A stretch of 64,000 nucleotides of DNA from positions 827,845 to 891,844 of the forward strand of contig NZ_KE383842.1 in assembly GCF_000422465.1 (NCBI RefSeq), read 5' to 3'. The DNA comes from Paenibacillus harenae DSM 16969 (lineage in GTDB: Bacteria > Bacillota > Bacilli > Paenibacillales > Paenibacillaceae). Positions 16,568-27,300 of this stretch are shown one piece after another. The notes under the pieces are model-generated. The model saw only the letters and a program-made list of their open reading frames with translations. It searched no databases and was not told the origin of the DNA. A program made the translations under genes and the position numbers. How positions within the stretch are numbered: the stretch's first letter is position 1; every line of letters starts with the position of its first letter.

Positions 16568-17983
16568 ATGACGAAAAAGACAATGTTTGAGAAGATCTGG
16601 GATAATCACGTCATTCATCAAGAAGAAGGCAAGCCAAGCGTTATTTATATCGACCTTCAGCTTGTGCACGAGGTAACCTCGCCGCAAGCCTTTGAAGGGC
16701 TTCGCTTATCGGGCCGCAAGGTACGCCGTCCTGACCTGACGTTCGCGACGATGGACCATAACGTGCCGACGAAGGACCGCTTTAATATTTCCGATCCCAT
16801 CTCGAAGCAGCAAATCGACACGCTTACGCAGAACTGCAAAGATTTTGGTGTAACTCTATACGATCTGGACAGCATCGACCAAGGCGTCGTTCACGTTATG
16901 GGGCCTGAGCTCGGTCTTACGCATCCGGGCAAAACAATTGTCTGCGGTGACAGCCACACGTCTACTCACGGCGCTTTCGGCGCATTGGCATTCGGTATCG
17001 GTACAAGCGAGGTTGAGCATGTGCTGGCAACCCAATGCCTGCAGCAATCGAAAGCAAAGACGATGGAAGTCCGCTTCAACGGCAAACGCAAGCCTGGCGT
17101 AACCGCAAAGGACTTGATTCTTGGCGTTATCGCGCAATACGGCACGGATTTTGCGACCGGTTACGTTATTGAATACACCGGCGAAGCGATTACGAGCCTG
17201 ACGATGGAAGAGCGTATGACGGTATGTAACATGTCGATCGAAGCAGGCGCTCGCGCAGGCTTGATCGCTCCTGACGAAACAACATTCAACTACTTGCGCG
17301 GACGCGAATACGCCCCGGCCAATTTCGATGAAGCGGTTGAAGCATGGAAGCGGCTCACGACGGACGAAGGCGCGCAGTACGATAAAGTCGTTCCGTTCGA
17401 CGTTGACGCGCTAATTCCGCAAGTGACTTGGGGAACAAGCCCGGGCATGGGTACGAGCATTACGGCATCCGTTCCATTTCCTGCCGAGCTGCCGACCGAG
17501 AATGAGCGCAAAGCGGCGGAAGCGGCGCTTGAGTACATGGATCTGAAGCCGGGCACGCCAATGACCGAAATCGAAATCGATTATGTATTTATCGGCTCCT
17601 GCACGAACGGCCGCATCGAGGATCTTCGCGCCGCAGCCGAAATCGCAAGAGGCTACAAAGTTAGCGAGAGAGTAACGGCAATCGTCGTTCCGGGGTCCGG
17701 CCGCGTCAAGATTCAAGCGGAGCAGGAAGGCCTCGATAAAATCTTCACGGAAGCCGGTTTTGAATGGCGCGACGCAGGCTGCTCGATGTGTCTGGCTATG
17801 AACCCCGACGTATTGAAGCCGGGCGAGCGCTGCGCATCGACTTCCAACCGCAACTTTGAGGGCCGCCAAGGCCGCGGTGGACGCACGCATCTGGTATCGC
17901 CAGCGATGGCGGCAGCCGCAGCGGTAATGGGCCGTTTCACAGACGTGCGCGATTGGGAAATTAAAACCGAAGTGTTGAACTAA
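16568..17983 (+). CDS. leuC: 3-isopropylmalate dehydratase large subunit
   Basis: A 471-residue aconitase-family subunit that with LeuD isomerises 2-isopropylmalate to 3-isopropylmalate in leucine synthesis. The [4Fe-4S] ligands are Cys in [11 protein letters not shown] and the two Cys of [13 protein letters not shown]. Substrate-binding segments TMDHNVPT and [22 protein letters not shown] are conserved (cited in part). ATG 16568 is chosen over GTG 16559 because the GGGGTG stretch sits at normal distance. leuD follows after 28 bases. leuA and leuB are not in the window. Confidence 0.96.
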   Translation: MTKKTMFEKIWDNHVIHQEEGKPSVIYIDLQLVHEVTSPQAFEGLRLSGRKVRRPDLTFATMDHNVPTKDRFNISDPISKQQIDTLTQNCKDFGVTLYDLDSIDQGVVHVMGPELGLTHPGKTIVCGDSHTSTHGAFGALAFGIGTSEVEHVLATQCLQQSKAKTMEVRFNGKRKPGVTAKDLILGVIAQYGTDFATGYVIEYTGEAITSLTMEERMTVCNMSIEAGARAGLIAPDETTFNYLRGREYAPANFDEAVEAWKRLTTDEGAQYDKVVPFDVDALIPQVTWGTSPGMGTSITASVPFPAELPTENERKAAEAALEYMDLKPGTPMTEIEIDYVFIGSCTNGRIEDLRAAAEIARGYKVSERVTAIVVPGSGRVKIQAEQEGLDKIFTEAGFEWRDAGCSMCLAMNPDVLKPGERCASTSNRNFEGRQGRGGRTHLVSPAMAAAAAVMGRFTDVRDWEIKTEVLN

Positions 17984-18011
17984 CTGGACGCAGGAGAGGG
18001 GTATACAGGAT

Positions 18012-18611
18012 ATGGAACCGTTTAAACAAATTACAGGCATCGTCGCTCCGGTCGACCGGGTGAATGTCGACACAGACGCTATTATTCCTAAACAATTTTT
18101 GAAGCGCATCGAGCGCAGCGGCTTCGGTCAATTTCTGTTCTTCGAATGGCGCTTTCACGAGAACGGTGAGGTAAACGCGGAATTCGAACCGAACAAGCCG
18201 CGTTACGAGGGAGCTTCCGTTCTGATCTCCCGCGCGAACTTTGGCTGCGGCTCCTCCCGCGAGCACGCGCCTTGGGCTATCCTTGATTATGGCTTTAAAG
18301 TGATTATCGCTCCGTCTTACGCGGATATTTTCTATAACAACTGCTTCAAGAACGGCATTCTGCCGGTCAAGCTGAGCGAAGAGCAGGTTGAAGAGCTGTT
18401 CCGGCGTACGGCTAAGCACGAAGGCTACAAGCTGACGGTTGATTTGGAGAACAAACAGCTGTCCGACGAGCACGGTCTGACGATTTCATTCGAGCTTGAC
18501 GAGCATCGCCGCCAATTCCTTCTGCAAGGACTTGACGATATCGGGCTTACGCTTCAGTACGAGGACAAAATTACGGCATACGAGCAAAAGCATGCCGCTC
18601 GTCTTGGATAA
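18012..18611 (+). CDS. leuD: 3-isopropylmalate dehydratase small subunit
   Basis: A 199-residue swivelling subunit of isopropylmalate isomerase. Signatures are [16 protein letters not shown] near the N terminus, [15 protein letters not shown], and [22 protein letters not shown] (cited in part: [14 protein letters not shown]). Length matches LeuD of Firmicutes. A GGAGAGGGG site precedes ATG 18012. It forms a two-gene operon with leuC ending at a strong terminator. Confidence 0.96.
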   Translation: MEPFKQITGIVAPVDRVNVDTDAIIPKQFLKRIERSGFGQFLFFEWRFHENGEVNAEFEPNKPRYEGASVLISRANFGCGSSREHAPWAILDYGFKVIIAPSYADIFYNNCFKNGILPVKLSEEQVEELFRRTAKHEGYKLTVDLENKQLSDEHGLTISFELDEHRRQFLLQGLDDIGLTLQYEDKITAYEQKHAARLG

Positions 18612-18624
18612 CGAAGAACCCCAG

Positions 18625-18666
18625 AGAGGGCATTTCGACCGGAAACGGCGAATTGCCCTCTTTTTT
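18625..18666 (+). terminator. Terminator of leuCD
   Basis: AGAGGGCATTTCG (18625-18637) pairs with CGAATTGCCCTCT (18649-18661) with one mismatch, followed by T residues. Confidence 0.85.
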
Positions 18667-18720
18667 CCTATATGCGCAACTTTTTCTGACAAACCGCGTC
18701 TATATTTTCGTCTGTAAAAG

Positions 18721-18738
18721 TCGAATGCGCTCATTCGA
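18721..18738. repeat. Small perfect hairpin in the amidase leader
   Basis: TCGAATG (18721-18727) and CATTCGA (18732-18738) form a 7-bp inverted repeat with a 4-base loop about 30 bases before the amidase start. It could be an operator or a 5'-UTR hairpin; nothing else supports a function. Confidence 0.3.
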
Positions 18739-18768
18739 TGCGGGCAATTTCAGTCATCGAGGTGGGAA

Positions 18769-20208
18769 ATGAAAAAATTTGTATCCATGTTGTTGTTTAT
18801 GTCGGTGTTCTTCACGATGTTCGCCGCAGTTGGACAAGCTGCCGCGGTCGTCCCCAAGCTTTTTTTGAACGGCAATCTTATTAAGTCCGATGTCAGTCCC
18901 CAGCTCGTGAATAACTATACCCTGGTTCCGCTCGCGGTTTTGTCCGACGGATTGGGCTATACGTACGAATGGGAGCATGAGGCGAAGAGAGTTACCGTCA
19001 TGAGCGGCGGAAACAGCATCGTATTGTCAATCAATGACAATACCGCAACCGTTAACGGCGAGCCGGTTACAATGGAGACGAAAGCGCAATTGATTAGTAA
19101 TCGGACAATGGTGCCTCTCAGCTTCATTGGCACACAATTCGGCTTGGACTTCGAGTGGAAGCACCAAGAGAAAGAAGTACATATGTTTGAGAAGCCGGAA
19201 GAACCGGCTATGCCGACAGAACCGACAGAACCGGTCGTACCGACTGAACCGACCGGATGGATTAAGCAGGTTTCGTTCGACGGTATGAGAACGTTGACGA
19301 TCAGCTATGAAGGAATCTTGAAGGCGGACAAGCCGTTATATTTGGATGACCCGAAGCGGATCGTGCTTGATTTTCCGAATACGGTTTATTCCGATGAAAT
19401 CACTGCGCAGCTGAACGGCGAGATCAAATCGTTAACGCCTGACAATCCTTTGTTGACATCCTACCGTTACTCCTTATTTGAGCCTGCGAAATCGAGGCTT
19501 GTTCTGGACGTAATCGACGGGATCGGATTCGTCATGACGGTGAATGTCGGCGAGATTCGTCTGGAGCTTATGCCTGCAAGCGAAATTCCGGTTGACCCGA
19601 ACGCGCCGGTCAATCCGCCGGTTACGGAAGAACCGCCGGTAACGGAGCCTAATCCGCCAGCGGGAGACAACGTTTACGACATTGTGATCGATGCCGGTCA
19701 CGGCGGGAAGGATCCGGGGGCCTACAGCGTTCTGAAGAAGTATGAGAAGGAGTTTAATTTAAGCGTTTCGCTCAAAATTAAAGCTTTGCTTGACAAGGAA
19801 AAACAGCTGAAGGGTCATTTGACGCGAACGGACGATACGTTCATTGAGCTGATCGACCGCGTGAAATTTGCCGAAGCTCTGAAAGCGGACTTATTTGTAT
19901 CCATCCACGCGAATGCAATCGACAAGCCGTCTGTGTCGGGGACGGAAACCTATTACAGCCGTGCGTCGAGCAAGCCTTTCGCCGATATCGTCCATAAACA
20001 TTTATTAACTGGAGCCGGTTTGAAGGATCGCGGCGTTAAGCAGGCGAATTTTAAAGTAATCAAAGAAACGACAATGCCCGCCATATTGCTTGAATCGGGA
20101 TACCTGACTAACACGGGAGACTCGAATTCGCTTTTCTCCGATGCGGTTCAGAACCGGATTGCAGCGGAGGTCGTGGCAGGCATTAAGGAATATTTGAAAA
20201 TAAAATAG
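18769..20208 (+). CDS. Secreted N-acetylmuramoyl-L-alanine amidase with stalk and AMIN domains
   Basis: A 479-residue envelope protein. A signal peptide (to about residue 26) is followed by a copper-amine-oxidase-like stalk domain (about 27-140, with FLNGNLIKSDVSPQLVNN). A Pro/Glu/Thr-rich hinge follows, then an AMIN-type domain (about 163-270), a second Pro-rich hinge, and an Amidase_3 zinc domain from about 305. The domain starts IVIDAGHGGKDPGA; a downstream SIHANA and LLESGYLTN carry the metal and catalytic residues. It should cleave the amide bond of peptidoglycan. A GAGGTG site precedes ATG 18769. A GerMN lipoprotein follows after 19 bases, so the two are probably co-expressed. Confidence 0.94.
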   Translation: MKKFVSMLLFMSVFFTMFAAVGQAAAVVPKLFLNGNLIKSDVSPQLVNNYTLVPLAVLSDGLGYTYEWEHEAKRVTVMSGGNSIVLSINDNTATVNGEPVTMETKAQLISNRTMVPLSFIGTQFGLDFEWKHQEKEVHMFEKPEEPAMPTEPTEPVVPTEPTGWIKQVSFDGMRTLTISYEGILKADKPLYLDDPKRIVLDFPNTVYSDEITAQLNGEIKSLTPDNPLLTSYRYSLFEPAKSRLVLDVIDGIGFVMTVNVGEIRLELMPASEIPVDPNAPVNPPVTEEPPVTEPNPPAGDNVYDIVIDAGHGGKDPGAYSVLKKYEKEFNLSVSLKIKALLDKEKQLKGHLTRTDDTFIELIDRVKFAEALKADLFVSIHANAIDKPSVSGTETYYSRASSKPFADIVHKHLLTGAGLKDRGVKQANFKVIKETTMPAILLESGYLTNTGDSNSLFSDAVQNRIAAEVVAGIKEYLKIK

Positions 20209-20227
20209 AAAGCAGGTGTTCAGCGAT

Positions 20228-20746
20228 ATGACAGGATCTAAGACGCGGGGGCTGCTTGCTTTCATCGTATTGGCTAGTGCGCTGGCAGGCTGCGGGGTTC
20301 AGGAAAGTCCTGCTGAAAATCCGGGAAATGCGATTGAAGAGCCGACGGCAGCCATACAGGAACGCGAGGCTGTCATTTACTACACCGACGCGGAGCTGCT
20401 GGAGACAGTGGAGCAATCCGTCAAACTGTCTTACTCGACGGACGAGGAGCTCGTGAAGGCTGCCGTAGAAGCCTTGCGGCAGGAGGCGGGCGGTAACGCG
20501 CAGGCCTTATGGAAGCCGATCGAAATTACTTCCGTCGGCCTGACCGATGGCCAGGTGAACTTGGACATCCATATCCCGGATGAAGCTCGCCTCGGAGCGC
20601 CCGGTGAAATGCTCGTTATCGAAACGCTGCAAAAAACGCTGTTCCAATTCGAGTTTGTTCAGTCGATCGATCTGCTTGTAGACGGCGATGCTGTCGAAAG
20701 CCTGATGGGACATGTAGATTTGGAGCATCCGATCAAGAAAGAATAA
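20228..20746 (+). CDS. GerMN-domain lipoprotein
   Basis: A 172-residue product with a lipoprotein signal ending LAGC (Cys about residue 22), then an acidic linker and a GerMN domain (about 50-160). GerMN is recognisable from the YYTDAE start and the SIDLLVDGDAVESL ending. In Bacillus, GerM is a lipoprotein needed for sporulation and germination; GerMN domains occur near amidases. The stop is followed 25 bases later by the SLH protein. ATG 20228 has the GCAGGTG stretch upstream; GTG 20216 is an alternative. Confidence 0.87.
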   Translation: MTGSKTRGLLAFIVLASALAGCGVQESPAENPGNAIEEPTAAIQEREAVIYYTDAELLETVEQSVKLSYSTDEELVKAAVEALRQEAGGNAQALWKPIEITSVGLTDGQVNLDIHIPDEARLGAPGEMLVIETLQKTLFQFEFVQSIDLLVDGDAVESLMGHVDLEHPIKKE

Positions 20747-20770
20747 TTCATTCAGGGGGAATTTCAATTT

Positions 20771-23248
20771 ATGACATCGCAATTTGCCGGCAGAAAAATT
20801 TTGGTTGGAGCATTGGCATTATCGCTTCTGGCGGGGAGCGGCTTAACGGCTCCGATTCATGTGCAGGCAGCTGCCTTGAACACGCCTTTTACAGACATTA
20901 GCAGCGGGCACTGGGCCGAGAAGCATGTTGCCAAGCTGGCGCTTCAAGGCATCATTACCGGTTATACGAGCGGCAGCTCGTTCGTATTTATGCCGAATCA
21001 AAGCGTCACACAGCAGGAGGCCGTCCTTATGGCTCTGCGTTTTGCAGGTCTTGACGATCAGGTGGACGAGAATGCGATCATCGGCTTTTCCGAATCCTTC
21101 ACCGTAAGCAATTATTTTAAACCGTATATCTTGCTGGCCTTCTCGCTCGGCTTGCTCGACCAGCAAGAAGAATACGCGAACGCGGCCAAGGATGCCAAAG
21201 TTGCTTGGGGATCCAAGCCTGCCTCCCGCGAATGGGTTACCAAGCTGATGATCCGGGCGATCGATAAAGAAGACGAGGCTGCCCGCCTTCAGGATGCGGC
21301 TTCCGCATTCTCCGATGCCGGTCAAATGGACAGCCTGTACAAGGGGTACGTGAATGCGGCTTCCGAGCTGGAGCTCATCAAAGGCGTGACGGCAGATAAA
21401 TTCGATCCGAAGGCAAATGTGACCAGAGCGAGTCTCGCAACGCTCTTCAGCCGCGCTCAAAAGCTGTTTCCGGTTGATTATGAGGGGCAGACCGACGGCA
21501 TCGTATCTAAACGATCCGATTCTTCGATGACGGTTTACAGCAATGGAACGGAGACGACCTACGCCATCGGCTCGGATACGCTGTTTTATCACTATAATTC
21601 CGAAAAAGCGGTAACAAAGCAGCAGCTGCTTGAATACGGCGACGTATCGGTTATTGCGAAGGACGGAAAAGCGCTCTACGTTGAGGTGAAAGGCGAAACG
21701 CAGCATATTCAGACGGTTTCGGGCACGCTGGACCGTGTCATCGCCGCTGAAAATAAAATTTATGTGTGGATCAACAATGATCCAAAACCGTTTTTTTATT
21801 CGGATAAGGTGACCGTTGTCGATAATGAGGGTAAGGCGATCTCGCTCAGCGATCTGAAGAGGGATACACCTATCAGTATCGTACAGGACACGTTCCGCGA
21901 AAATCCTGCGACAATTAAAATTGTTGCGGCTCCCGTCTCCTCGCCAACCATGGTGAAGGGCACCTTCTATGGAACCGTCGGGGATACCATCACGATCATG
22001 GAGGGCACGAGCCTGGTGTCCAAGTTCATGACCGGCGACGTGACCGTTGAAATCGAAGGCATGACCGGCGCAACGGCCGGCGACCTTCTGAAGGAAGCCG
22101 ATCAGGTGGAGCTTAGCCTGAACGCGAACGGCGAGGTTACCAAAATCAAAGTAGCCAACCGGAATGTGAAAGTAATCGCAGGCGCTCAAGTAGCGAGCTT
22201 CTTATATGACAAAAAGCTGCTCACGATCGTGGATGCAAACGGTTTGAATGCGCAAGCCTTATATTTTACGGATAAAACAAAAATTGATCATAACGGAACG
22301 GCGATGACGCTGGCGTCGGCCAGCAGCCTGCTGTCCCAGAACCGGAAGGTTGTCATCAGCTATACCGGCAATACGATTGTGTCTCTGCAATTCGTAACGA
22401 GCTATACCGGCGCTTTGACAGCGATCAATACTACATCCGGCACAATGTCGGTGAAGCTGGCCAGCGGCGCCGATGTGACGCTGCCGTATCAGTCGGCCAG
22501 CATCGAAATCGCAGGCATCACGACGGCGTCGCTGAGCGATCTGAAGATCGGCGACACGCTCACGCTGGATTTGAACTCAAGCCAGGACCGGGTCGCGAAT
22601 ATTAGAGTACACACGCTTTCGCAATATGAAGTCATGTCGGTAGACGCCGTCAATAAGAAGCTTCGCGTCAAAAACGCTTCAACGGCATTATTTGAATTGT
22701 CGGTATTAAGCACGCAGCTGACGAATGAGGCGGGCGCTGCGCTGACCGTGAATCAGATTGCGGCCGGCGCTATCATCAACACGACCTATATCGGTAAACA
22801 GGCTACCAGCGTCAAGGTGATCAACGTTACGCAAGGCAAGGTGCAAACCGTCACGGAAAACAACGTGACGATAACGGACCTTTCGGGCAACACGATCTCA
22901 TACAGCGGGGACGCGGGTTTTATCGTTTACAAAGGTACCGCGCAGGGCACGTCTTCGAGCCTGCTGTCCGTCGGGGATTACGTTGAAGTCGTTAAAACCG
23001 AGAAAAACAAAATTCAGTTTACGGCCGCGGTAGCGGAGAGCCGTTTGTTCATGAGCTACAACGCCAGCGACAGCCAAATTTGGACAGAAAAGCTCACAAG
23101 CTCCGATAACCGCAATTATTTCAATGTCACAAACGGTACAAAATATACGCAAAACGGCAGTGCGATTACGCTGCAATCGCTTAAGCCGGGAGATCAAATT
23201 TTTATATACGGCTTCAGGAACAACGCTTTGGAAATCGTTAAGAAGTAA
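20771..23248 (+). CDS. S-layer-homology protein with a long beta-repeat region
   Basis: An 825-residue secreted protein. After a signal peptide (to about residue 34) come SLH motifs: the first (about 38-95) has FTDISSGHWAEKHVAKLALQGI, cited in part as HWAEKHVAKLALQGI. The second is divergent and the third (about 175-232) ends with KANVTRASLATLFSRA. SLH trimers bind pyruvylated wall polymer. The rest (about 245-825) is made of degenerate repeats of 65-75 residues predicted as beta strands, each with a short turn and a T/V-rich strand pair. GGGGGA precedes ATG 20771. It follows the amidase and GerMN genes, suggesting an envelope role. Confidence 0.92.
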   Translation: MTSQFAGRKILVGALALSLLAGSGLTAPIHVQAAALNTPFTDISSGHWAEKHVAKLALQGIITGYTSGSSFVFMPNQSVTQQEAVLMALRFAGLDDQVDENAIIGFSESFTVSNYFKPYILLAFSLGLLDQQEEYANAAKDAKVAWGSKPASREWVTKLMIRAIDKEDEAARLQDAASAFSDAGQMDSLYKGYVNAASELELIKGVTADKFDPKANVTRASLATLFSRAQKLFPVDYEGQTDGIVSKRSDSSMTVYSNGTETTYAIGSDTLFYHYNSEKAVTKQQLLEYGDVSVIAKDGKALYVEVKGETQHIQTVSGTLDRVIAAENKIYVWINNDPKPFFYSDKVTVVDNEGKAISLSDLKRDTPISIVQDTFRENPATIKIVAAPVSSPTMVKGTFYGTVGDTITIMEGTSLVSKFMTGDVTVEIEGMTGATAGDLLKEADQVELSLNANGEVTKIKVANRNVKVIAGAQVASFLYDKKLLTIVDANGLNAQALYFTDKTKIDHNGTAMTLASASSLLSQNRKVVISYTGNTIVSLQFVTSYTGALTAINTTSGTMSVKLASGADVTLPYQSASIEIAGITTASLSDLKIGDTLTLDLNSSQDRVANIRVHTLSQYEVMSVDAVNKKLRVKNASTALFELSVLSTQLTNEAGAALTVNQIAAGAIINTTYIGKQATSVKVINVTQGKVQTVTENNVTITDLSGNTISYSGDAGFIVYKGTAQGTSSSLLSVGDYVEVVKTEKNKIQFTAAVAESRLFMSYNASDSQIWTEKLTSSDNRNYFNVTNGTKYTQNGSAITLQSLKPGDQIFIYGFRNNALEIVKK

Positions 23249-23278
23249 GTTTTGGAGCGAGATATTTATATTTTTGTG

Positions 23279-23307
23279 AAAAAACTGCCCTTTGGGGCAG
23301 TTTTTTT
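23279..23307. terminator. Strong bidirectional-looking terminator
   Basis: An A-rich run plus ACTGCCC pairs with GGGCAGT plus a T-run. It ends the amidase-GerMN-SLH cluster. Confidence 0.88.
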
Positions 23308-23391
23308 ATAGAATCGGGTTGTTTTCGGTTGCTAACCGTGACAAATTTCGCTACACTTTGAACGATAGTGTATGGATTAGGAGAGAAGACG

Positions 23392-24087
23392 ATGAACGCG
23401 AAGCAAAAAATGCGCCACGTGCTGGACGTTATGGCCGACATGTTCCCGGACGCGCACTGCGAGCTGAATCACAGCAATCCATTTGAACTAACGATCGCCG
23501 TATTGCTTTCTGCGCAATGTACGGATGAAACGGTAAATAAGGTGACGGCGTCTTTGTTTCAGAAATACAAACGTCCGGAGCATTATTTAAACGTACCGCT
23601 GGAGGAGCTGGAGCAGGATATAAGGCGCATCGGTTTGTTTCGCAGCAAGGCTTCCAATATTCAGAAGCTATGCCGGATCATTATCGATAAATATGGCGGG
23701 GAAGTGCCCGAAAGCCACGAAGGATTGACGGAGCTGCCGGGAGTTGGCCGTAAAACGGCGAATGTCGTCATGTCTAACGCGTTTGGCGTACCGGCCATTG
23801 CGGTCGATACGCATGTGGAGAGGGTGTCGAAGCGGCTTGGATTCGCCGGGCCGGACGACACGGTGCTTGAAGTCGAGAAGAAGCTGATGAAGCTCGTTCC
23901 GCTCGAAGAGTGGACGCTTACGCATCATAGACTCATCTTCTTCGGCCGCTATCATTGCAAAGCACAGAGCCCGCAATGCCCGATATGCCCGCTGCTAGAC
24001 AGCTGTAAAGAAGGAAAGCTGCGTATGAAGTCTAGCAAAAAAACAAAAAATAAGAGCAAGACACCGAAAATAGCCAGTGAAGGATGA
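23392..24087 (+). CDS. nth: Endonuclease III
   Basis: A 231-residue HhH-GPD DNA glycosylase/AP lyase for oxidised pyrimidines. The helix-hairpin-helix is LPGVGRKTANVV, with catalytic Lys121 and Asp139 in VDTHVERVSKRLG. The [4Fe-4S] loop has Cys spaced 6-2-5 in CKAQSPQCPICPLLDSC. A basic Lys/Ser/Thr tail follows. ATG 23392 has TAGGAGAG at correct distance; the frame extends to 23368 without a ribosome site. The stop overlaps the next start region. Confidence 0.95.
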   Translation: MNAKQKMRHVLDVMADMFPDAHCELNHSNPFELTIAVLLSAQCTDETVNKVTASLFQKYKRPEHYLNVPLEELEQDIRRIGLFRSKASNIQKLCRIIIDKYGGEVPESHEGLTELPGVGRKTANVVMSNAFGVPAIAVDTHVERVSKRLGFAGPDDTVLEVEKKLMKLVPLEEWTLTHHRLIFFGRYHCKAQSPQCPICPLLDSCKEGKLRMKSSKKTKNKSKTPKIASEG

Positions 24088-24092
24088 TGAAA

Positions 24093-24365
24093 ATGAAATG
24101 TATTTCCGTGTACACGAACAATTTTGAGCTTTTCTCCGATATCTATGAGCAAGTTCTTGAATCTCCCCCGCAGGAGCATGAGGATATCGTCGTTGAAGGC
24201 ATTACGGTCAGCGGATCGGGCGAGGTGCCGGATCAATACATCGAACGGATGCGCTCGAAGCCCGAGGTGGTTGTGATGAGGGAGAAGGAGCGCAACATCA
24301 TGATTCTGCAGCATGGCAACGTATTTGAAATTTGTTTGCCGTCTGAAGAAGAGGAAGCCGTTTAG
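24093..24365 (+). CDS. Small conserved-looking cytoplasmic protein, unknown function
   Basis: A 90-residue product starting MKCISVYTNNFELFSDIYEQ (first residues). It is mixed alpha/beta with an acidic tail and no signal or membrane segment. No family was recognised. GAAGGA lies eight bases before ATG 24093; two upstream ATGs (24084, 24087) are in frame and overlap the nth stop. Twelve bases separate its stop from the dynamin gene, so nth, this gene and the dynamin form one likely operon. Confidence 0.8.
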   Translation: MKCISVYTNNFELFSDIYEQVLESPPQEHEDIVVEGITVSGSGEVPDQYIERMRSKPEVVVMREKERNIMILQHGNVFEICLPSEEEEAV

Positions 24366-24376
24366 GGAGCAGCGAG

Positions 24377-27300
24377 ATGACACAAGCGACGTTGCAAAGC
24401 TTAGCGGGAGCTTTATATGAAACAGCCGGCGCTATGAAGGCAGCCGGAGACGCAAAACACGCAAAGCAAGCGCAAGAGCTGAACAGTAAGCTGACCGAGG
24501 GTCGGCTTACTGTCGCTTTTTGCGGACATTTTTCCGCGGGGAAATCTACCTTGATCAATCGGCTGTGCGGAGCGAAGCTGCTTCCTTCCAGCCCGATCCC
24601 GACCAGCGCGAACGTCGTATCGATCCGAGGCGGCGATCGCGCTTATGCTGCCGTAGAGACAATACGTGACGGCATTACGGGTAAGGCGGAGGTGCCGATC
24701 GAGGAGCTTGACCGCTATTGCGTGGACGGGGAATCGTATACGTCGGTATCCATTGTATATCCCAGCGAGAGGCTTGGCACGCACACCGTGCTGCTGGATA
24801 CGCCGGGGATCGATTCGACCGACGACGCGCACCGGATGGCGACGGAATCGGCGCTGCATCTTGCCGATGTCGTGTTTTATGTGATGGATTATAATCATGT
24901 GCAGTCCGAAATTAATTTTTCTTTCGCCAAGCAGTTGAAGGACTGGGGCAAGCCCTTATATTTTATCGTTAATCAGATCGATAAACACCGCGACCGCGAG
25001 CTTTCGTTCGCCAACTACCGCAAAAGTGTTGAGGAAGCGTTCCATGCTTGGCACTTAGAGCCTGCGGGGATCGTTTATTTGTCGTTGCGCGAGCCGGACC
25101 ATCCTTATCAGCAATGGGAGGAGCTGCTTGCTCTGCTGGACCGTCTTCAGACGCTGCGGGAGCCGTTGTGCGCTTACAGCGTAGATGCGTCTCTGCGTCA
25201 TCTTGTCGCCGGACATTTGAAATGGCGCGAGCATGAATCGGAGCCTGAACGCGAACGCCTGTTGACGGAAGCTGGCGGAGAGGAAGCGGCGGAGCTCGTT
25301 AACGTAGAAATGGGACGGCTGAAAGCGGTCATCAGCCGCGTGCAAGGCGAGAGGGAAGTATACCGGGCGGAACTGCGCAAGGAGCTGCAGTCGCTGCTCG
25401 ACAATGCGAACATCACGCCTGCCGGCTTACGCGATCTGGCACAGACGTTCCTGGAGAGCCGCAAACCGGGCTTTAAAGCAGGCTTGCTCTTCGCCGCTGC
25501 GAAGACGGCCGCCGAGCAGGAGCGCCGGCTATCTGCATTCCGCGAGGAGCTGAACGGTTTGATCAGCGCTTCGATCGATTGGCATGTGAAGCATTTGCTG
25601 CGAACGGCTTCGGAGAAGATCGGCTTTGACGGCGATCGGCTTGAAGAAGAGATGGCGCAGACGCTGGGTTGGCTGGCAGAGCCGGAATGGCTGACGGATC
25701 GCGTGAAAGCCGGCGCCGTTATCGGCAATGAATATACGATGACCTATTGCCGCGAGCTGGCCGCGGATGTGAAGAGCGTGTTCCGCCAGCGGGCGTTGGC
25801 GCTCATCGACGCGCTGGCGGATCACGCCGCCGCGGCGGGCGAAGCGGCCTCCGCCGCGGCGGAGGCGCGGCTTGCGGCGCTCCGCGCGCAAGCCGGCGCT
25901 CTTGAGGCGCTGGCCGCGCTCGCTAAGCGCGCGGCCGAGCACGAGGCGCGGCTGGCAGGCATGCTGCCGCAGCCGCCGGCACGGCCGGATCTGCCTGCCC
26001 CAAGCGCAGCCGGGGCAGGCGAAGCCGCTGGCGCCGGCGCGAAGCAGCCGGCGCAGAGCGGCACCCCAGCGGGCGGAGCCCCGCTGGGGCAGGGCGCCGC
26101 AGGCGCTGCCGGCGCTGGCGCGCCGCCGCGGGCGCCAGCGGCGCAAGCGCTCGCGGGCGGAGCCGCGCTCGCGCAGCAGCACGGCGCCGCCGCGCGCCTG
26201 GCTCGCGCGGCGGAGCTGCTCGCGCCGCACGCGGCGCTGGCCGCGGCTGCGCACGCGATGCGCGATAAGGCGAAGCGGCTGCGGGACAGCCGCTTCACCA
26301 TCGCGTTGTTCGGCGCCTTCAGCGCCGGCAAATCATCGCTCGCGAACGCGCTGATCGGCGAACCGGTGCTGCCGGTCTCGCCTAATCCGACGACGGCCGC
26401 GATCAACAAGCTCGTGCCCCCTACGGCGGAGCACGGTCACGGCACGGCGCGCATCGTCATGAAGTCGCGCGCCGCCCTAATGGACGACTTGCGCTACTCG
26501 CTGGCGCTGCTCGGGGAAGAAGCGGCGGCGGATAAAGTGCCTGACGCCGAAGCGATCATGCGGGCCATTGACCGCCTGTCGCCTGATGCGATCGCAGCGG
26601 GCGGCCGTCCGCATTACAGCTTTCTGCGGGCTGCCCGCGCAGGCTGGGCCGAGCATGAACAACTGCTTGGGAGGCAGCTTTCCGTCGATCAGAGCGCATA
26701 TGAGCGTTACGTCGCGGAGGAGTCGAAATCGTGCTTCGTCAGCGAGATCGAGCTCCATTACGACTGCGGCTTAACCTCGCAGGGAATTGTCCTTGTGGAT
26801 ACGCCGGGTGCGGATTCGGTTAATGCGAGACATACGGGAGTAGCCTTTAATTATATGAAGAACGCGGACGCCGTTCTGTTCGTTACGTATTACAACCATG
26901 CCTTCTCCCAGGCCGACCGGCAATTTCTCATGCAGCTGGGCCGGGTGAAGGATCAATTCGAGCTGGATAAAATGTTTTTCCTCGTCAATGCGGCCGACCT
27001 GGCGGCGGACCGGGAGGAGCTGGCAGGCGTGCTTAAGCATGTGGAAGAGAATTTGCTCCGGCATGCGATCCGCCATCCGCGCCTGTTTCCGGTATCCAGT
27101 CTGCAGGCTCTCGACGGCAAGACGGAAGGCAATGCCGAACTGCTCGCCCGTTCCGGGATTGGGGCGTTCGAGCAATCCTTTCTTTCCTTTATCCAGCAGG
27201 ATCTTGGACGGCTAGCCGTTGATTCGGCCGAGCAGGATTTGCAGCGCGCGGCTGCGGCGGTAGCGGGCTGGCTGAAGAGCGCGGAAGGGGATGCGGCGGC

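Noticed and set aside
20843-22189. 448-codon minus-strand frame within the SLH gene
   Set aside because: It mirrors the coding strand of a well-supported gene, has no ribosome site and resembles no family.
25529-26409. Long minus-strand open frames opposite the dynamin linker
   Set aside because: They arise from the very GC-rich, stop-poor linker. They are Arg/Ala-rich, lack ribosome sites and lie opposite a clear gene.
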